Source: Chloroflexota bacterium
Lineage (GTDB): Bacteria; Chloroflexota; Dehalococcoidia; SZUA-161; SpSt-899
Direction of reading: 5' to 3'
Assembly: GCA_018725425.1 (NCBI GenBank)
Contig: QLUL01000001.1
Span: forward strand, 1-22,339
DNA: 22,339 nucleotides
The position numbers were made by a program, and so were the translations under genes. The notes under the pieces are model-generated. The model was not told the origin of the DNA. It ran no database searches and was given only the letters and a program-made list of their open reading frames with translations. This document shows, in pieces, positions 8,294 through 15,219 of this stretch; the stretch's first letter is position 1; every line of letters begins with the position of its first letter.

Positions 8294-8916
8294 CGTCGGC
8301 CTTTCGCGGCGTTAATAAAGTCCCTCATCTTGCCGTGATCCTTCTTCCCCGGCCTCTCCTCCACCCCGCTTGATACATCCACCGCATAGGGTTGAGCCAC
8401 CCTTATAGCCTGGGCGACATTCTCCGGAGTCAACCCCCCGGCCAGTATCATGTGGCACCGAATATCTCTGGCGATCGTCCAGTGTAGGGGTTCAAGATTT
8501 TGAACACCTGCTTGTTCAATCCCATTTGACGGGCAAGATGCCCGTCCTATATCGAGCATGATCGCCGCTGCTCGATACCTCTCTAAAGAGGGGGGCAGGT
8601 TACCAGGGTTGAATGCCTTAATGACCCTGGGGAAAAGCGACTCGCAAAGGTCGGGCCCCTCCTCGCCGTGAAGCTGTGCCAGGTCAAGCCCACACCGCGA
8701 CATTGTTTCTCTTATTTCGGCGAGTTTACTATTCACAAAGACGCCTACCTTGGTCACAAATGGCGGCAATCTGGCCACTATCTCCCTGACCGCATCGGGC
8801 GTGACTCGTCGAGGGCTGGGAGCGAATACGAATCCCAGGGCATCAGCCCCATATTCAACTGCCGCCAGGGCGTCTTCCAGATTAGTTAAGCCACAGATCT
8901 TAACCCTGACCATCAT
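8290..8916 (-). CDS. trpF: Phosphoribosylanthranilate isomerase, with in-frame repeat insertion
   Basis: Isomerises phosphoribosylanthranilate to CdRP. The 208-residue protein begins [11 protein letters not shown] with the catalytic cysteine in KICGLT. It continues with [27 protein letters not shown] and the C-terminal [10 protein letters not shown] and [16 protein letters not shown]. The middle is abnormal. After AAIMLD, where family members have the second catalytic Asp followed by a GGTGxTFDW-type loop, this protein reads [15 protein letters not shown] and then [15 protein letters not shown]. The GRASCPSNG part is the translated palindrome at 8528-8546. The GGTG motif is not visible, so activity may be reduced or the loop rebuilt. 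The gene overlaps trpC and trpB by 4 bp each. Confidence 0.92.
   Translation of the reverse strand: MMVRVKICGLTNLEDALAAVEYGADALGFVFAPSPRRVTPDAVREIVARLPPFVTKVGVFVNSKLAEIRETMSRCGLDLAQLHGEEGPDLCESLFPRVIKAFNPGNLPPSLERYRAAAIMLDIGRASCPSNGIEQAGVQNLEPLHWTIARDIRCHMILAGGLTPENVAQAIRVAQPYAVDVSSGVEERPGKKDHGKMRDFINAAKGRR
8528..8546 (-). repeat. Palindrome family copy 3, inside trpF
   Basis: An exact GACGGGCAAGATGCCCGTC within the coding region. On the trpF strand it is read in frame as part of GRASCPSNG, around residues 123-131. The flanks CCCATTT on one side and CTAT on the other match copy 4. Confidence 0.9.
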
Positions 8917-9734
8917 ATCCTAAGAGTTCCCTTAAAGTTTTGAGTAGCGAGTTTAGAGTATGGAGGGGATAAGAGTTCCCTTATTTTTCTCGCCGGATCG
9001 GCGCTTCTCACCAGCGCCTCGCCAACCAGAATGGCGTCTACCCCTATATCTTCGAGTGTCTTGACATCATCCCTGGTATGAATGCCACTCTCGCTCACTA
9101 TTATCTTGCCTCCTGGAACAAGGGGGCGCAATTCCACCGTCGTCTCCAGGCTGAGGCTGAAGTCGGCCAGGCTCCGATTGTTTATCCCGATGATCTTTGG
9201 ATCGACTGCTAGCGCCTGCTCCAGATCCTCTCGATCGTGGACCTCTACGAGCGCCACCATGCCCAGCGAGTGAGTCGTCTTCAGCAGATTCTGCAATTCG
9301 CCAGGCGAAAGGATGGCGACGATGAGTAAGACTGCGTCGGCACCATGCGCCCTGGCCTCGTATACCTGGTACGGGTCAAGGACGAAATCCTTGTGCAGAA
9401 TCGGCAGAGAGACCGCTGTCCGGACTGCTTCGAGATCAGCCAGGCTGCCCCGGAAATACTCGGTCTCCGTCAGCACTGAAATGGCCGCCGCACCGGCTTT
9501 CTCGTAGGTGCGGGCTAAAGCAGCGGCGGCGATGTTCGGTGCAAGCAACCCTTTTGATGGTGAGGCTCGTTTCACCTCGGCGATCAACCTGATATTTGAG
9601 CCGCCCAATGCGGCGGCGAAATCCCGCGGCGGGGTTTGATCCCTCGCTGCTTGCGCCATCTCCGCGATGGACACCCGGGATTTTCGATTGGCGATGAGCT
9701 TCTTCGTCGAAGCAACGATCTCATCCAGGATCAT
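8913..9734 (-). CDS. trpC: Indole-3-glycerol phosphate synthase
   Basis: Closes the indole ring from CdRP with loss of CO2. The 273-residue TIM barrel shows LIAEVKRASPSKGLL (catalytic Glu and Lys), SVLTETEYFRGSLADL, LPILHKDFVLDPYQ (catalytic Lys), ADAVLLIVAIL, VEVHDREDLEQAL, IGINNRSL, VSESGI and a C-terminal ILVGEALVRSADP. The ATG at 9734 follows GAGGT. The C-terminus is altered: after KIRELL it reads [18 protein letters not shown] because a heptad-repeat insertion with a 14-bp duplication has changed the frame. Without that insertion the tail would read [10 protein letters not shown] into trpF. The catalytic core is untouched, so the enzyme should be functional. The stop overlaps the trpF start. 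Confidence 0.97.
   Translation of the reverse strand: MILDEIVASTKKLIANRKSRVSIAEMAQAARDQTPPRDFAAALGGSNIRLIAEVKRASPSKGLLAPNIAAAALARTYEKAGAAAISVLTETEYFRGSLADLEAVRTAVSLPILHKDFVLDPYQVYEARAHGADAVLLIVAILSPGELQNLLKTTHSLGMVALVEVHDREDLEQALAVDPKIIGINNRSLADFSLSLETTVELRPLVPGGKIIVSESGIHTRDDVKTLEDIGVDAILVGEALVRSADPARKIRELLSPPYSKLATQNFKGTLRI
8921..8983. repeat. Heptad-repeat insertion with 14-bp flanking duplication, trpC 3' end
   Basis: The 14-mer TAAGAGTTCCCTTA occurs at 8921-8934 and again at 8970-8983. Between them lie three GAGTNNN heptads plus GAG (8942-8965) on the plus strand. The arrangement looks like an insertion that duplicated the end of trpC. Deleting one 14-mer with the 35-bp core restores a plausible trpC C-terminus. 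Confidence 0.8.
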
Positions 9735-9755
9735 CGTACCTCATAAGGTAGTTAG

Positions 9756-9812
9756 GTGGATCGAGGTCATAGGTTCTGACCTGCCCATTTGACGGGCAAG
9801 ATGCCCGTCCTA
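9756..9812 (-). repeat. 57-bp duplicated unit, trpD-trpC junction (contains palindrome copy 4)
   Basis: This unit is identical to 10094-10150 at 56 of 57 positions, in the same orientation and 338 bp apart. It contains palindrome copy 4 (9791-9809) plus about 28 bp that, in the other location, is trpD coding sequence for QVRTYDLDP. Its edge supplies the trpD TAG stop at 9810-9812. Confidence 0.9.
9791..9809 (-). repeat. Palindrome family copy 4, trpD end
   Basis: An exact GACGGGCAAGATGCCCGTC. The adjoining CTA is the trpD stop (TAG) on the minus strand. It lies between trpD and trpC. Confidence 0.9.
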
Positions 9813-10877
9813 TCCACCTTCATACCTGGAATGGAAACTGCAGGTCATCTCAACCAGCTCGCTAATTTTCTCAAGTGCCTTACCGCTGTCAATCGATTGC
9901 GCCGCCTGGGCCAGCCCCTCTCTCAAGTCCCTTGCCTTCCCCCCGACTGTCAGCACAGCGGCGGCATTGAGCAGGACCACGTCTCGCCTGGGCCCTTTCT
10001 GCCCTGCCAGCACCTCCCTGGTTATTTCGGCGTTCTCCTCCAGGTCGCCACCGGCGAGGTCGCTCAGCCTGGCCGGTGGTAAACCCAACTCCTGTGGATC
10101 GAGGTCATAGGTTCTGACCTGCCCATTTGACGGGCAAGATGCCTGTCCTAGTGGATCAAAGCGAAGCTCAGAGACCCTATTTATCCCGGTAGTCGAAAGC
10201 TCATCGAGTCCGTCGGCACCATGCACCACGAAAGCATGTTCTGACCCCATGGCGTGCAGCACCTCAGCCAGTGTCACAGTGAGGTGGGCGCTGTAAACCC
10301 CGAGGAGTTGCCTTCTCACCCGGGCGGGATTGGCCAGTGGGCCCAGGAGGTTGAAGATGGTGCGCAGTCCGATCTCCTGACGGACAGCGGCGGCATACTT
10401 CATTGCCGGGTGGAGAGCCGGCGCAAACAGAAATCCGATGCCCACCTCATCAATGCAGTGGGCGACCTGGACCGGGGAGAGGTCTATTCTTACTCCCAGC
10501 GCCTGCATTAAGTCGGCACTGCCACAGCGGCTGGACACCGAGCGATTGCCATGTTTAGCAACTCCCAACCCTGCCCCGGCAGCCACGAAAGCCACCGTAG
10601 TGGAGATGTTGAAGGTTCCACTGCCATCCCCACCGGTGCCGCAGGTATCCACCAGGTCCGCTCGCTGTGGTTTTACCCGAATGGCATTCTCCCGCATGAT
10701 TCGGGCGCAGCCGGCGATCTCGGCGGCGGTCTCTCCCTTGATGCGCAGGGCGGTGATAAAAGCCCCCAACTGGGCCGGGGTTGCCTTGCCCTGCATGATC
10801 TCGGCCATCACCTTTGCGGCCTCCGCTATGGTGAGGTCTGATCCCTCAACGATCCTGGCGATAGCTTCTTTAATCAT
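9810..10877 (-). CDS. trpD: Anthranilate phosphoribosyltransferase, with in-frame repeat insertion
   Basis: Transfers phosphoribose from PRPP to anthranilate. The 355-residue protein starts MIKEAIARIVEGSDLT. It has the PRPP-binding VDTCGTGGDGSGTFNIST (about 78-95), AKHGNRSVSSRCGSADLM, FLFAPALHPAMK, RTIFNLLGPLANP and VVHGADGLDELSTTG. After RVSELR the family usually runs quickly to an RTYxLxP segment. Here FDPLGQASCPSNG is interposed before QVRTYDLDPQELGLP, about residues 241-252, encoded partly by palindrome copy 5. This is a surface region in known structures as I recall them, so activity is probably kept. The start at 10877 overlaps the trpG stop (ATGA); in-frame codons upstream to 11210 lie inside trpG and are not part of the gene. 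Confidence 0.97.
   Translation of the reverse strand: MIKEAIARIVEGSDLTIAEAAKVMAEIMQGKATPAQLGAFITALRIKGETAAEIAGCARIMRENAIRVKPQRADLVDTCGTGGDGSGTFNISTTVAFVAAGAGLGVAKHGNRSVSSRCGSADLMQALGVRIDLSPVQVAHCIDEVGIGFLFAPALHPAMKYAAAVRQEIGLRTIFNLLGPLANPARVRRQLLGVYSAHLTVTLAEVLHAMGSEHAFVVHGADGLDELSTTGINRVSELRFDPLGQASCPSNGQVRTYDLDPQELGLPPARLSDLAGGDLEENAEITREVLAGQKGPRRDVVLLNAAAVLTVGGKARDLREGLAQAAQSIDSGKALEKISELVEMTCSFHSRYEGG
10094..10150 (-). repeat. 57-bp duplicated unit inside trpD
   Basis: The partner of 9756-9812. It is followed directly by GTGGATC (10151-10157), repeating its own first seven bases (10094-10100). Because the QVRTYDLDP codons belong here by homology, trpD is the likelier source of the unit and the junction copy the derivative. 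Confidence 0.88.
10129..10147 (-). repeat. Palindrome family copy 5, inside trpD
   Basis: GACGGGCAAGATGCCTGTC differs by one base from the family sequence, which breaks one stem pair. It is read in frame as part of GQASCPSNG, the same reading frame used by the trpF copy. Confidence 0.88.
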
Positions 10878-11443
10878 TTTGGTTTTACTGCGATGAAGTT
10901 TTGAAGCAACTGCTTCCCCGATGCAGTCAAGATAGACTCCGGGTGAAATTGCACCCCTTCCAGCGGGTACTCCCGGTGTCTCAAGCCCATGATCTCGCCA
11001 TCGGCAGTCCAGGCGGAGACCTCCAGTTCGGCAGGCACCGGCTCCTCCACAATTAGCGAGTGATAGCGTGTGGCCTCGAAGGGGTGCGGCAAATCGGCGA
11101 AAACTCCCTTGCCATCGTGATGGACCAGCGAGGTCTTGCCGTGCATCAGTCGCTTTGCCCGTACCACTTTCCCTCCAAACGAATAGGCAAGACACTGGTG
11201 CCCCAGACAAACACCGAGAATCGGCACACGGCGGTGGAACTGCTGTATGACCTCATTCGAGATGCCGCTGTGGGCTGGAGTTCCGGGCCCCGGCGAGATC
11301 ACAATTCCTGATGGGTGGAGGCTGGTTACTTCATCAAGAGTGATCTTATCGTTGCGGCACACCACTAGCTCCTCGCCGAGCTCACCCAGCAGTTGGGCCA
11401 GATTATAGGTGAAAGAATCGTAGTTGTCGATTATTAAAATCAT
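10874..11443 (-). CDS. trpG: Anthranilate synthase component II (glutamine amidotransferase)
   Basis: Supplies ammonia from glutamine to TrpE. The 189-residue class I amidotransferase begins MILIIDNYDSFTYNLAQLL. It has SPGPGTP, the nucleophile cysteine in ILGVCLGHQCLAYSFGG (about residue 80), and the catalytic His-Glu pair in GVQFHPESILT. The ATG at 11443 has a run of Gs (AGGGGGGG) as ribosome binding site. A TTG at 11473 within the heptad repeat would add ten residues (SFEFRGGAR-like) and is less likely. The gene lies about 27 bp after trpE and overlaps trpD by 4 bp. Confidence 0.97.
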   Translation of the reverse strand: MILIIDNYDSFTYNLAQLLGELGEELVVCRNDKITLDEVTSLHPSGIVISPGPGTPAHSGISNEVIQQFHRRVPILGVCLGHQCLAYSFGGKVVRAKRLMHGKTSLVHHDGKGVFADLPHPFEATRYHSLIVEEPVPAELEVSAWTADGEIMGLRHREYPLEGVQFHPESILTASGKQLLQNFIAVKPK

Positions 11444-11454
11444 TCTAGCCCCCC

Positions 11455-11485
11455 CTCGAAACTCGAAACTCAATACTCGAAACTC
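11455..11485 (-). repeat. Heptad repeat, trpE-trpG junction
   Basis: The minus strand reads four GAGTTTC/GAGTATT-type heptads followed by GAG (31 bp). It encodes the last residues SFEY and the TGA stop of trpE and runs up to the trpG ribosome binding site. Confidence 0.85.
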
Positions 11486-13017
11486 TTGTCTCCCCCTTCC
11501 GCAACGATGATCGCCTTTTCCAGCGCCTTCAGCTTATTCAGGGTTTCCTGATGTTCGGTGAGCGGATCGGAATCAGCCACTATTCCTGCGCCGGCCTGGA
11601 GATAGACGGTATCTTCCTTCATCACAATGGTGCGAATAGTGATGCAGGTATCCATGTTTCCCGTGAAATCGAAGTAACCCACAGCACCGGCATAGGGGCC
11701 GCGCCTTGTCTTCTCCATCTCAGTGATGATCTCCATTGCTCGAATCTTGGGCGCGCCGGAGACGGTGCCCGCGGGAAAGGAGGCTCGAAGCAGGGAGAAG
11801 GCATCCTCGCCGGGATTGAGTCTCCCCTCCACCGCCGAGACGATGTGGCTTACATGGGAGTATCTTTCAACCCCCATCAGCTCCGGTACCTTCACCGTGC
11901 CATACTGACAAACACGCCCCAGGTCGTTTCGGGCCAGATCCACCAGCATCACATGCTCCGCCCGCTCCTTGGGATCGGCCAGCAGCTCCGTGATTAAGGA
12001 GAGGTCCTCCTCCTCGGTTTGTCCCCGCGGACAAGTGCCGGCGATGGGCCGGGACTCGGCACGTTCTCCATCTAGCTTCACCAGCATCTCCGGGCTGGAG
12101 CCGATGAGCTGGAACTGGCCAAAATTGAGATAGAACATATAAGGCGAGGGATTGACCATGCGCAGTGCCCGATAGATATCGAAGGGTTTGGCGCTTGTCT
12201 TGCGCCGCAGCCGCTGCGAGAGCACGATCTGGATAGCATCTCCGGCAGCGATGTATTCCCTGGCGGTGCTGACCATCCCCGCAAACTCGTCCCTGCTGAA
12301 GTTGGAAGCGAGTTGTCTATTGTCTGAGAGTCCTTCTCGATACTCCATACTCAATACTCGATACTCCTGTGGCAGTGGCGAGGTCAATCTAGCGATGATT
12401 GCCTCTATCTCAGATACAGCTTGATGGTACGCCGCGTCGACATCGTCATCAACATAGGCATTGGCGATGATCTTCATTTTATGCTGCACATGGTCGAAAG
12501 CGAGCAGAGTATCAGCGAATAGGAAGAAGCAATCCGGAAGATCCAGTTCATCATGGGAGCACTGCGGCAGCTCCTCGAAAAAGTTGACGATATCGTATGC
12601 CAGATAGCCGACGGCCCCGCCGCAAAAAGGGGGAAGCTCTGGTATCCTGACCGCTGCTCGCTTCGTTATGATCTCTTGAATCAAATGCAATGGGTCGCGG
12701 CTTTCCAGTGCTATTTCCTGGGCGAATAAATTTGCCCCTACCCAACCTCCACCGGTTGAACCATGGTGAATGATCGCCCGATTGCCCTTGCTCTCGAGCA
12801 TCAGAGAGTGCCCTAATCCCATAAACGAATAGCGCCCGAGGTTCTCTCCACGCTCCACGCTTTCCAGAAGAAAGGTTGGCGGCGACTGACCGAGCTTGAG
12901 GAAGACAGACACCGGTGTGTCCAGATCGGCAGGGAGCTCCCGACAGATCGGGGTCAGGCTTCCTTTCCTGGCTTTTTGCCGAAAGAGCTTTGCATCAGGG
13001 AAATATTTACCGTCCAT
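11470..13017 (-). CDS. trpE: Anthranilate synthase component I
   Basis: Makes anthranilate from chorismate. The 515-residue protein has the N-terminal tryptophan-binding element LLES (about 50-53) followed by GRYSFMG, so feedback inhibition is likely. The chorismate-binding domain shows LIGSSPEMLVKL, RPIAGTCPRG, LVDLARNDLGRV, FPAGTVSGAPKIRAMEII, GPYAGAVGYFDF and QAGAGIVADS. Between the two domains (about residues 218-228) the linker reads EYRVLSMEYREGL, which is a translated heptad repeat. The ATG at 13017 follows GAGG; an ATG at 13029 is just outside the terminator hairpin and is the alternative. The gene is preceded by a T-box leader. Confidence 0.96.
   Translation of the reverse strand: MDGKYFPDAKLFRQKARKGSLTPICRELPADLDTPVSVFLKLGQSPPTFLLESVERGENLGRYSFMGLGHSLMLESKGNRAIIHHGSTGGGWVGANLFAQEIALESRDPLHLIQEIITKRAAVRIPELPPFCGGAVGYLAYDIVNFFEELPQCSHDELDLPDCFFLFADTLLAFDHVQHKMKIIANAYVDDDVDAAYHQAVSEIEAIIARLTSPLPQEYRVLSMEYREGLSDNRQLASNFSRDEFAGMVSTAREYIAAGDAIQIVLSQRLRRKTSAKPFDIYRALRMVNPSPYMFYLNFGQFQLIGSSPEMLVKLDGERAESRPIAGTCPRGQTEEEDLSLITELLADPKERAEHVMLVDLARNDLGRVCQYGTVKVPELMGVERYSHVSHIVSAVEGRLNPGEDAFSLLRASFPAGTVSGAPKIRAMEIITEMEKTRRGPYAGAVGYFDFTGNMDTCITIRTIVMKEDTVYLQAGAGIVADSDPLTEHQETLNKLKALEKAIIVAEGGDKSFEY
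12336..12366 (-). repeat. Heptad repeat inside trpE
   Basis: The minus strand carries four GAGTATN units plus GAG (31 bp, the same length as the copy at 11455-11485), read in frame as EYRVLSMEYR. It sits in the linker between the N-terminal and chorismate-binding domains. No flanking duplication was found. Confidence 0.85.
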
Positions 13018-13030
13018 CGTGCCTCGCATA

Positions 13031-13063
13031 AACAAACAAACCTCCACCCCAAAGGGGCGGAGG
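13031..13063 (-). terminator. T-box-controlled intrinsic terminator before trpE
   Basis: On the minus strand a 10-bp stem CCTCCGCCCC / GGGGTGGAGG (one G-U pair) with a TTT loop is followed by TTTGTTTGTT. It begins just after the T-box sequence and ends just before trpE, as expected for antitermination control. Confidence 0.92.
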
Positions 13064-13325
13064 TTAATCCGCGGTGCCACCCTTGTTGGCCAACACGCTT
13101 ACAGCATTGGCCATCTTCTTCGGGTACGGCCCTTTAGCTCGGCGATACCCCAGGCTCTGATAACGGTGCCCTCTCCGTCAAAGCCTACTCTCCCTGTGTG
13201 TCAGGATTTCGGTTTGCAGCTCCCAGGTCCATTCCCGCTCTGCCTTAGCACCGGGCTCTCACCTTGCCCCGGCTCTCTGTAGCTCGCCTCGAGTGGTACT
13301 ACTCCTGTTCACAGCCTTTGGTGCG
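13031..13325 (-). promoter_or_regulatory. T-box leader, tRNA-Trp responsive, controlling the trp operon
   Basis: The minus strand contains a Stem I-like 5' part with GAACAGGAGTAGTA. A candidate specifier codon UGG followed by A lies in GGGAATGGACC (13229-13231). The conserved T-box AGGGTGGCACCGCGGA follows near 13070-13084, and then the terminator. UGG specifies tryptophan. The T-box UGGC would pair with a tRNA ending GCCA, consistent with a G discriminator as in bacterial tRNA-Trp. Uncharged tRNA-Trp should stabilise the antiterminator and switch on all eight trp genes. The specifier position is inferred from sequence context, not from folding. Confidence 0.93.
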
Positions 13326-13343
13326 TTATTCGATTGTGATGCT

Positions 13344-13372
13344 AGTATAGCAGACCATCAATTGTTTGTCAA
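13344..13372 (-). promoter_or_regulatory. Sigma70-type promoter of the trp operon
   Basis: The minus strand reads TTGACA (13372-13367), a 17-base spacer and TATACT (13349-13344). The start site would fall about 10 bases before the T-box 5' end. Confidence 0.88.
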
Positions 13373-13465
13373 GCGATCTCGATTCAAGATTCAGCGTAGA
13401 CCGGCTTCCTGCCTTACGAGGGACTACTCCCTGGACTGCTTCCCCGCTGAAATGACATTTACTAC

Positions 13466-13511
13466 TTGACAGCCATATTTTTTAATGCTATAATTAGACC
13501 GGCTAGTCAGT
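13466..13511 (+). promoter_or_regulatory. Consensus promoter and candidate operator of the tetR-ABC operon
   Basis: TTGACA (13466-13471), 17 bases, TATAAT (13489-13494): a full consensus. A 14-bp near-palindrome ACCGGCTAGTCAGT (13498-13511) covers the expected start site and is a likely operator for the TetR regulator itself. The remaining spacer 13373-13465 shows nothing else recognisable. Confidence 0.8.
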
Positions 13512-13535
13512 CTAGTGATTAGAGGATGTCCCGGG

Positions 13536-14168
13536 ATGGTAAAGATAGCAATAACTGAGTCAGAAAAGGAGGCTAAAGCAAACAAAATCAAAATGGTCGC
13601 CCTTGATTTATTTGCTAACCGCGGTTATCACCAAACAACAATGAGCGATATTGCAACAGTAGCCGGCATGGGGCGAGGAACGCTCTACTGGTACTTCCCT
13701 GCCAAAGAGAAGCTTTTTATCGCTGCTCTTTACCACGAATTAGAGCAGATGCTCACTGAATCCAAAGCACTTGCTGCAAAAAAGCTTTCACCACTTGATA
13801 AATTATCTCTGGTCATGGAAGAACTGCCGCGATTATTAGCCAAGCATGGTAACCTGGTTCGCTCTTTGTTCCAGATGGGTAGCGAAGAATACAATAAAAT
13901 ACAACAGCAGATAGAGACAGCCTGGCAACAGTTGAATCGCCAGGATCACTCACTGCTAACCGAAATCATCAAAGAAGGTATTGCCCAAAATGTTTTTCGC
14001 CCTGTTGACCCGGCCAAAGCAGCAGCCACATTGATCGCCTTCATTGACGGTCTCTTTTATCACTGGTTATTCGGCTTCTCCCAACTTGAGTCCGGTGGGG
14101 TGGAAGTCGCTCGCGATATTATTCTGCAGGGTCTTCTCTACCTGGATAAACCTGCCGGCAACAAATAA
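13536..14168 (+). CDS. TetR/AcrR family transcriptional regulator
   Basis: A 210-residue one-domain repressor-type regulator. The N-terminal HTH spans NKIKMVALDLFANRGYHQTT, then MSDIATVAGMGRGTLYWYF, then PAKEKLFIAAL. The C-terminal part is an all-helical ligand-binding domain ending LDKPAGNK. The ATG at 13536 is chosen because AGAGGA lies 9 bases upstream; a GTG at 13515 would sit almost at the predicted transcription start. It is 20 bp ahead of an ABC ATPase and almost certainly controls that operon through the operator overlapping +1. The ligand cannot be read from sequence. This and the next two genes are visibly AT-richer than their neighbours, which hints at separate acquisition. Confidence 0.92.
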   Translation: MVKIAITESEKEAKANKIKMVALDLFANRGYHQTTMSDIATVAGMGRGTLYWYFPAKEKLFIAALYHELEQMLTESKALAAKKLSPLDKLSLVMEELPRLLAKHGNLVRSLFQMGSEEYNKIQQQIETAWQQLNRQDHSLLTEIIKEGIAQNVFRPVDPAKAAATLIAFIDGLFYHWLFGFSQLESGGVEVARDIILQGLLYLDKPAGNK

Positions 14169-14188
14169 AAGCCAAGGGGGAGCCAAAT

Positions 14189-15205
14189 ATGCAAGACTGG
14201 AAAACTTTACAGGAAAAGGTTGAACATTTAACCCGGGAGCTGGCATCGGCCAAGAGAACTATCGCTACTTTAGAGGGTTATCCTAAAGAGGAAAAATCCG
14301 CCAGAAAGCTCATAGTAGTAAAAAACTTACACAAATATTACAAAAATGTAAAAGCTGTAGATGGGGTGAGCTTTGAAGTTTATGAGGGGGAGATTTTTGG
14401 TATGGTGGGACCTAATGGAGCAGGAAAGACCACAACGATAGAGTGTATCGAAGGACTAAGAAGACCAGATAGAGGAACCATCAGCGTGCTGGGCTTAACC
14501 CCATGGAAAGATGGTCATGCTCTCCGGCAGGAGATAGGGATGCAACTGCAAGAGGGCAATTTGTTCTATCGGATCACGGTCAAGGAGACGATGAAACTTT
14601 ATTCCAGCTTCTATTCCCAACCTGCCTCGTGGCAAGACCTGATAAAAAAGCTTGGACTTGAAGATAAGCAAAATGTTTATTATGAGAAACTCTCTGGGGG
14701 CTTGAAGCAACGATTGACCGTTGCCCTAGCGTTAATGGGCAAACCGAGGATAGTCTTTTTTGACGAGACAACTACCGGGTTTGACCCTCAGGCCCGGCGT
14801 AATATGTGGAATTTGATACGAGAGATTCGCGCCGAGGGCACAACGGTATTCCTTACCACCCATTCTATGGAGGAGGCGCAGGAGCTCTGCGATAGGGTAT
14901 GTATCATTGAACGGGGCAAAATAGTTGCTCTCGATAAACCAGTAACGCTTATCCAAAATTTGGGAGCTGAGAGCAAGGTGGCATTCAATGTCGGGCAAGC
15001 AGTTGAACCAGAAACGTTCCAACATTTGTCCGGTGTGAACAAGGTGGAGAAGGTTGATGGTCAGATCATTATCTATGGGAATGGAAAGGATATCATGGCA
15101 GCGTTGATAGGAATGGAAGGCATATCTTTACCGGACTTAGAAATCAAGCAGCCCACACTCGAGGATGTATACTTAACCCTGACCGGGCGCGACTATAGAG
15201 ATTAA
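14189..15205 (+). CDS. ABC transporter ATP-binding protein (drug/ABC-2 export type)
   Basis: A 338-residue ATPase. An N-terminal coiled-coil-like segment (about 1-30, QEKVEHLTRELASAKRTI) precedes the nucleotide-binding domain. The domain shows Walker A GPNGAGKTTT (about 75-84), Q-loop GMQLQEGNLF, signature LSGGLKQRL, Walker B VFFDETTTGFDP and the H-loop LTTHSMEEA. The Walker B reads DETTTGFD where most ATPases have DEPTTGLD. The C-terminal region resembles the DUF4162-like tail of ABC-2 ATPases, ending PTLEDVYLTLTGRD. It pairs with the permease 14 bp downstream. With a TetR regulator this suggests efflux of a toxic compound; the substrate is unknown. Confidence 0.93.
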   Translation: MQDWKTLQEKVEHLTRELASAKRTIATLEGYPKEEKSARKLIVVKNLHKYYKNVKAVDGVSFEVYEGEIFGMVGPNGAGKTTTIECIEGLRRPDRGTISVLGLTPWKDGHALRQEIGMQLQEGNLFYRITVKETMKLYSSFYSQPASWQDLIKKLGLEDKQNVYYEKLSGGLKQRLTVALALMGKPRIVFFDETTTGFDPQARRNMWNLIREIRAEGTTVFLTTHSMEEAQELCDRVCIIERGKIVALDKPVTLIQNLGAESKVAFNVGQAVEPETFQHLSGVNKVEKVDGQIIIYGNGKDIMAALIGMEGISLPDLEIKQPTLEDVYLTLTGRDYRD

Positions 15206-15219
15206 GGAAGGAGAACAAG

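Noticed and set aside
10878..11210. In-frame N-terminal extension of trpD
   Set aside because: It lies inside trpG in another frame; the ATG at 10877 overlaps the trpG stop in the usual operon manner and gives the family's normal N-terminus.
8942..12366. Heptad arrays and palindromes considered as a CRISPR array
   Set aside because: The repeats are too short, dispersed, lack regular spacers and lie within operons; no cas genes are present.
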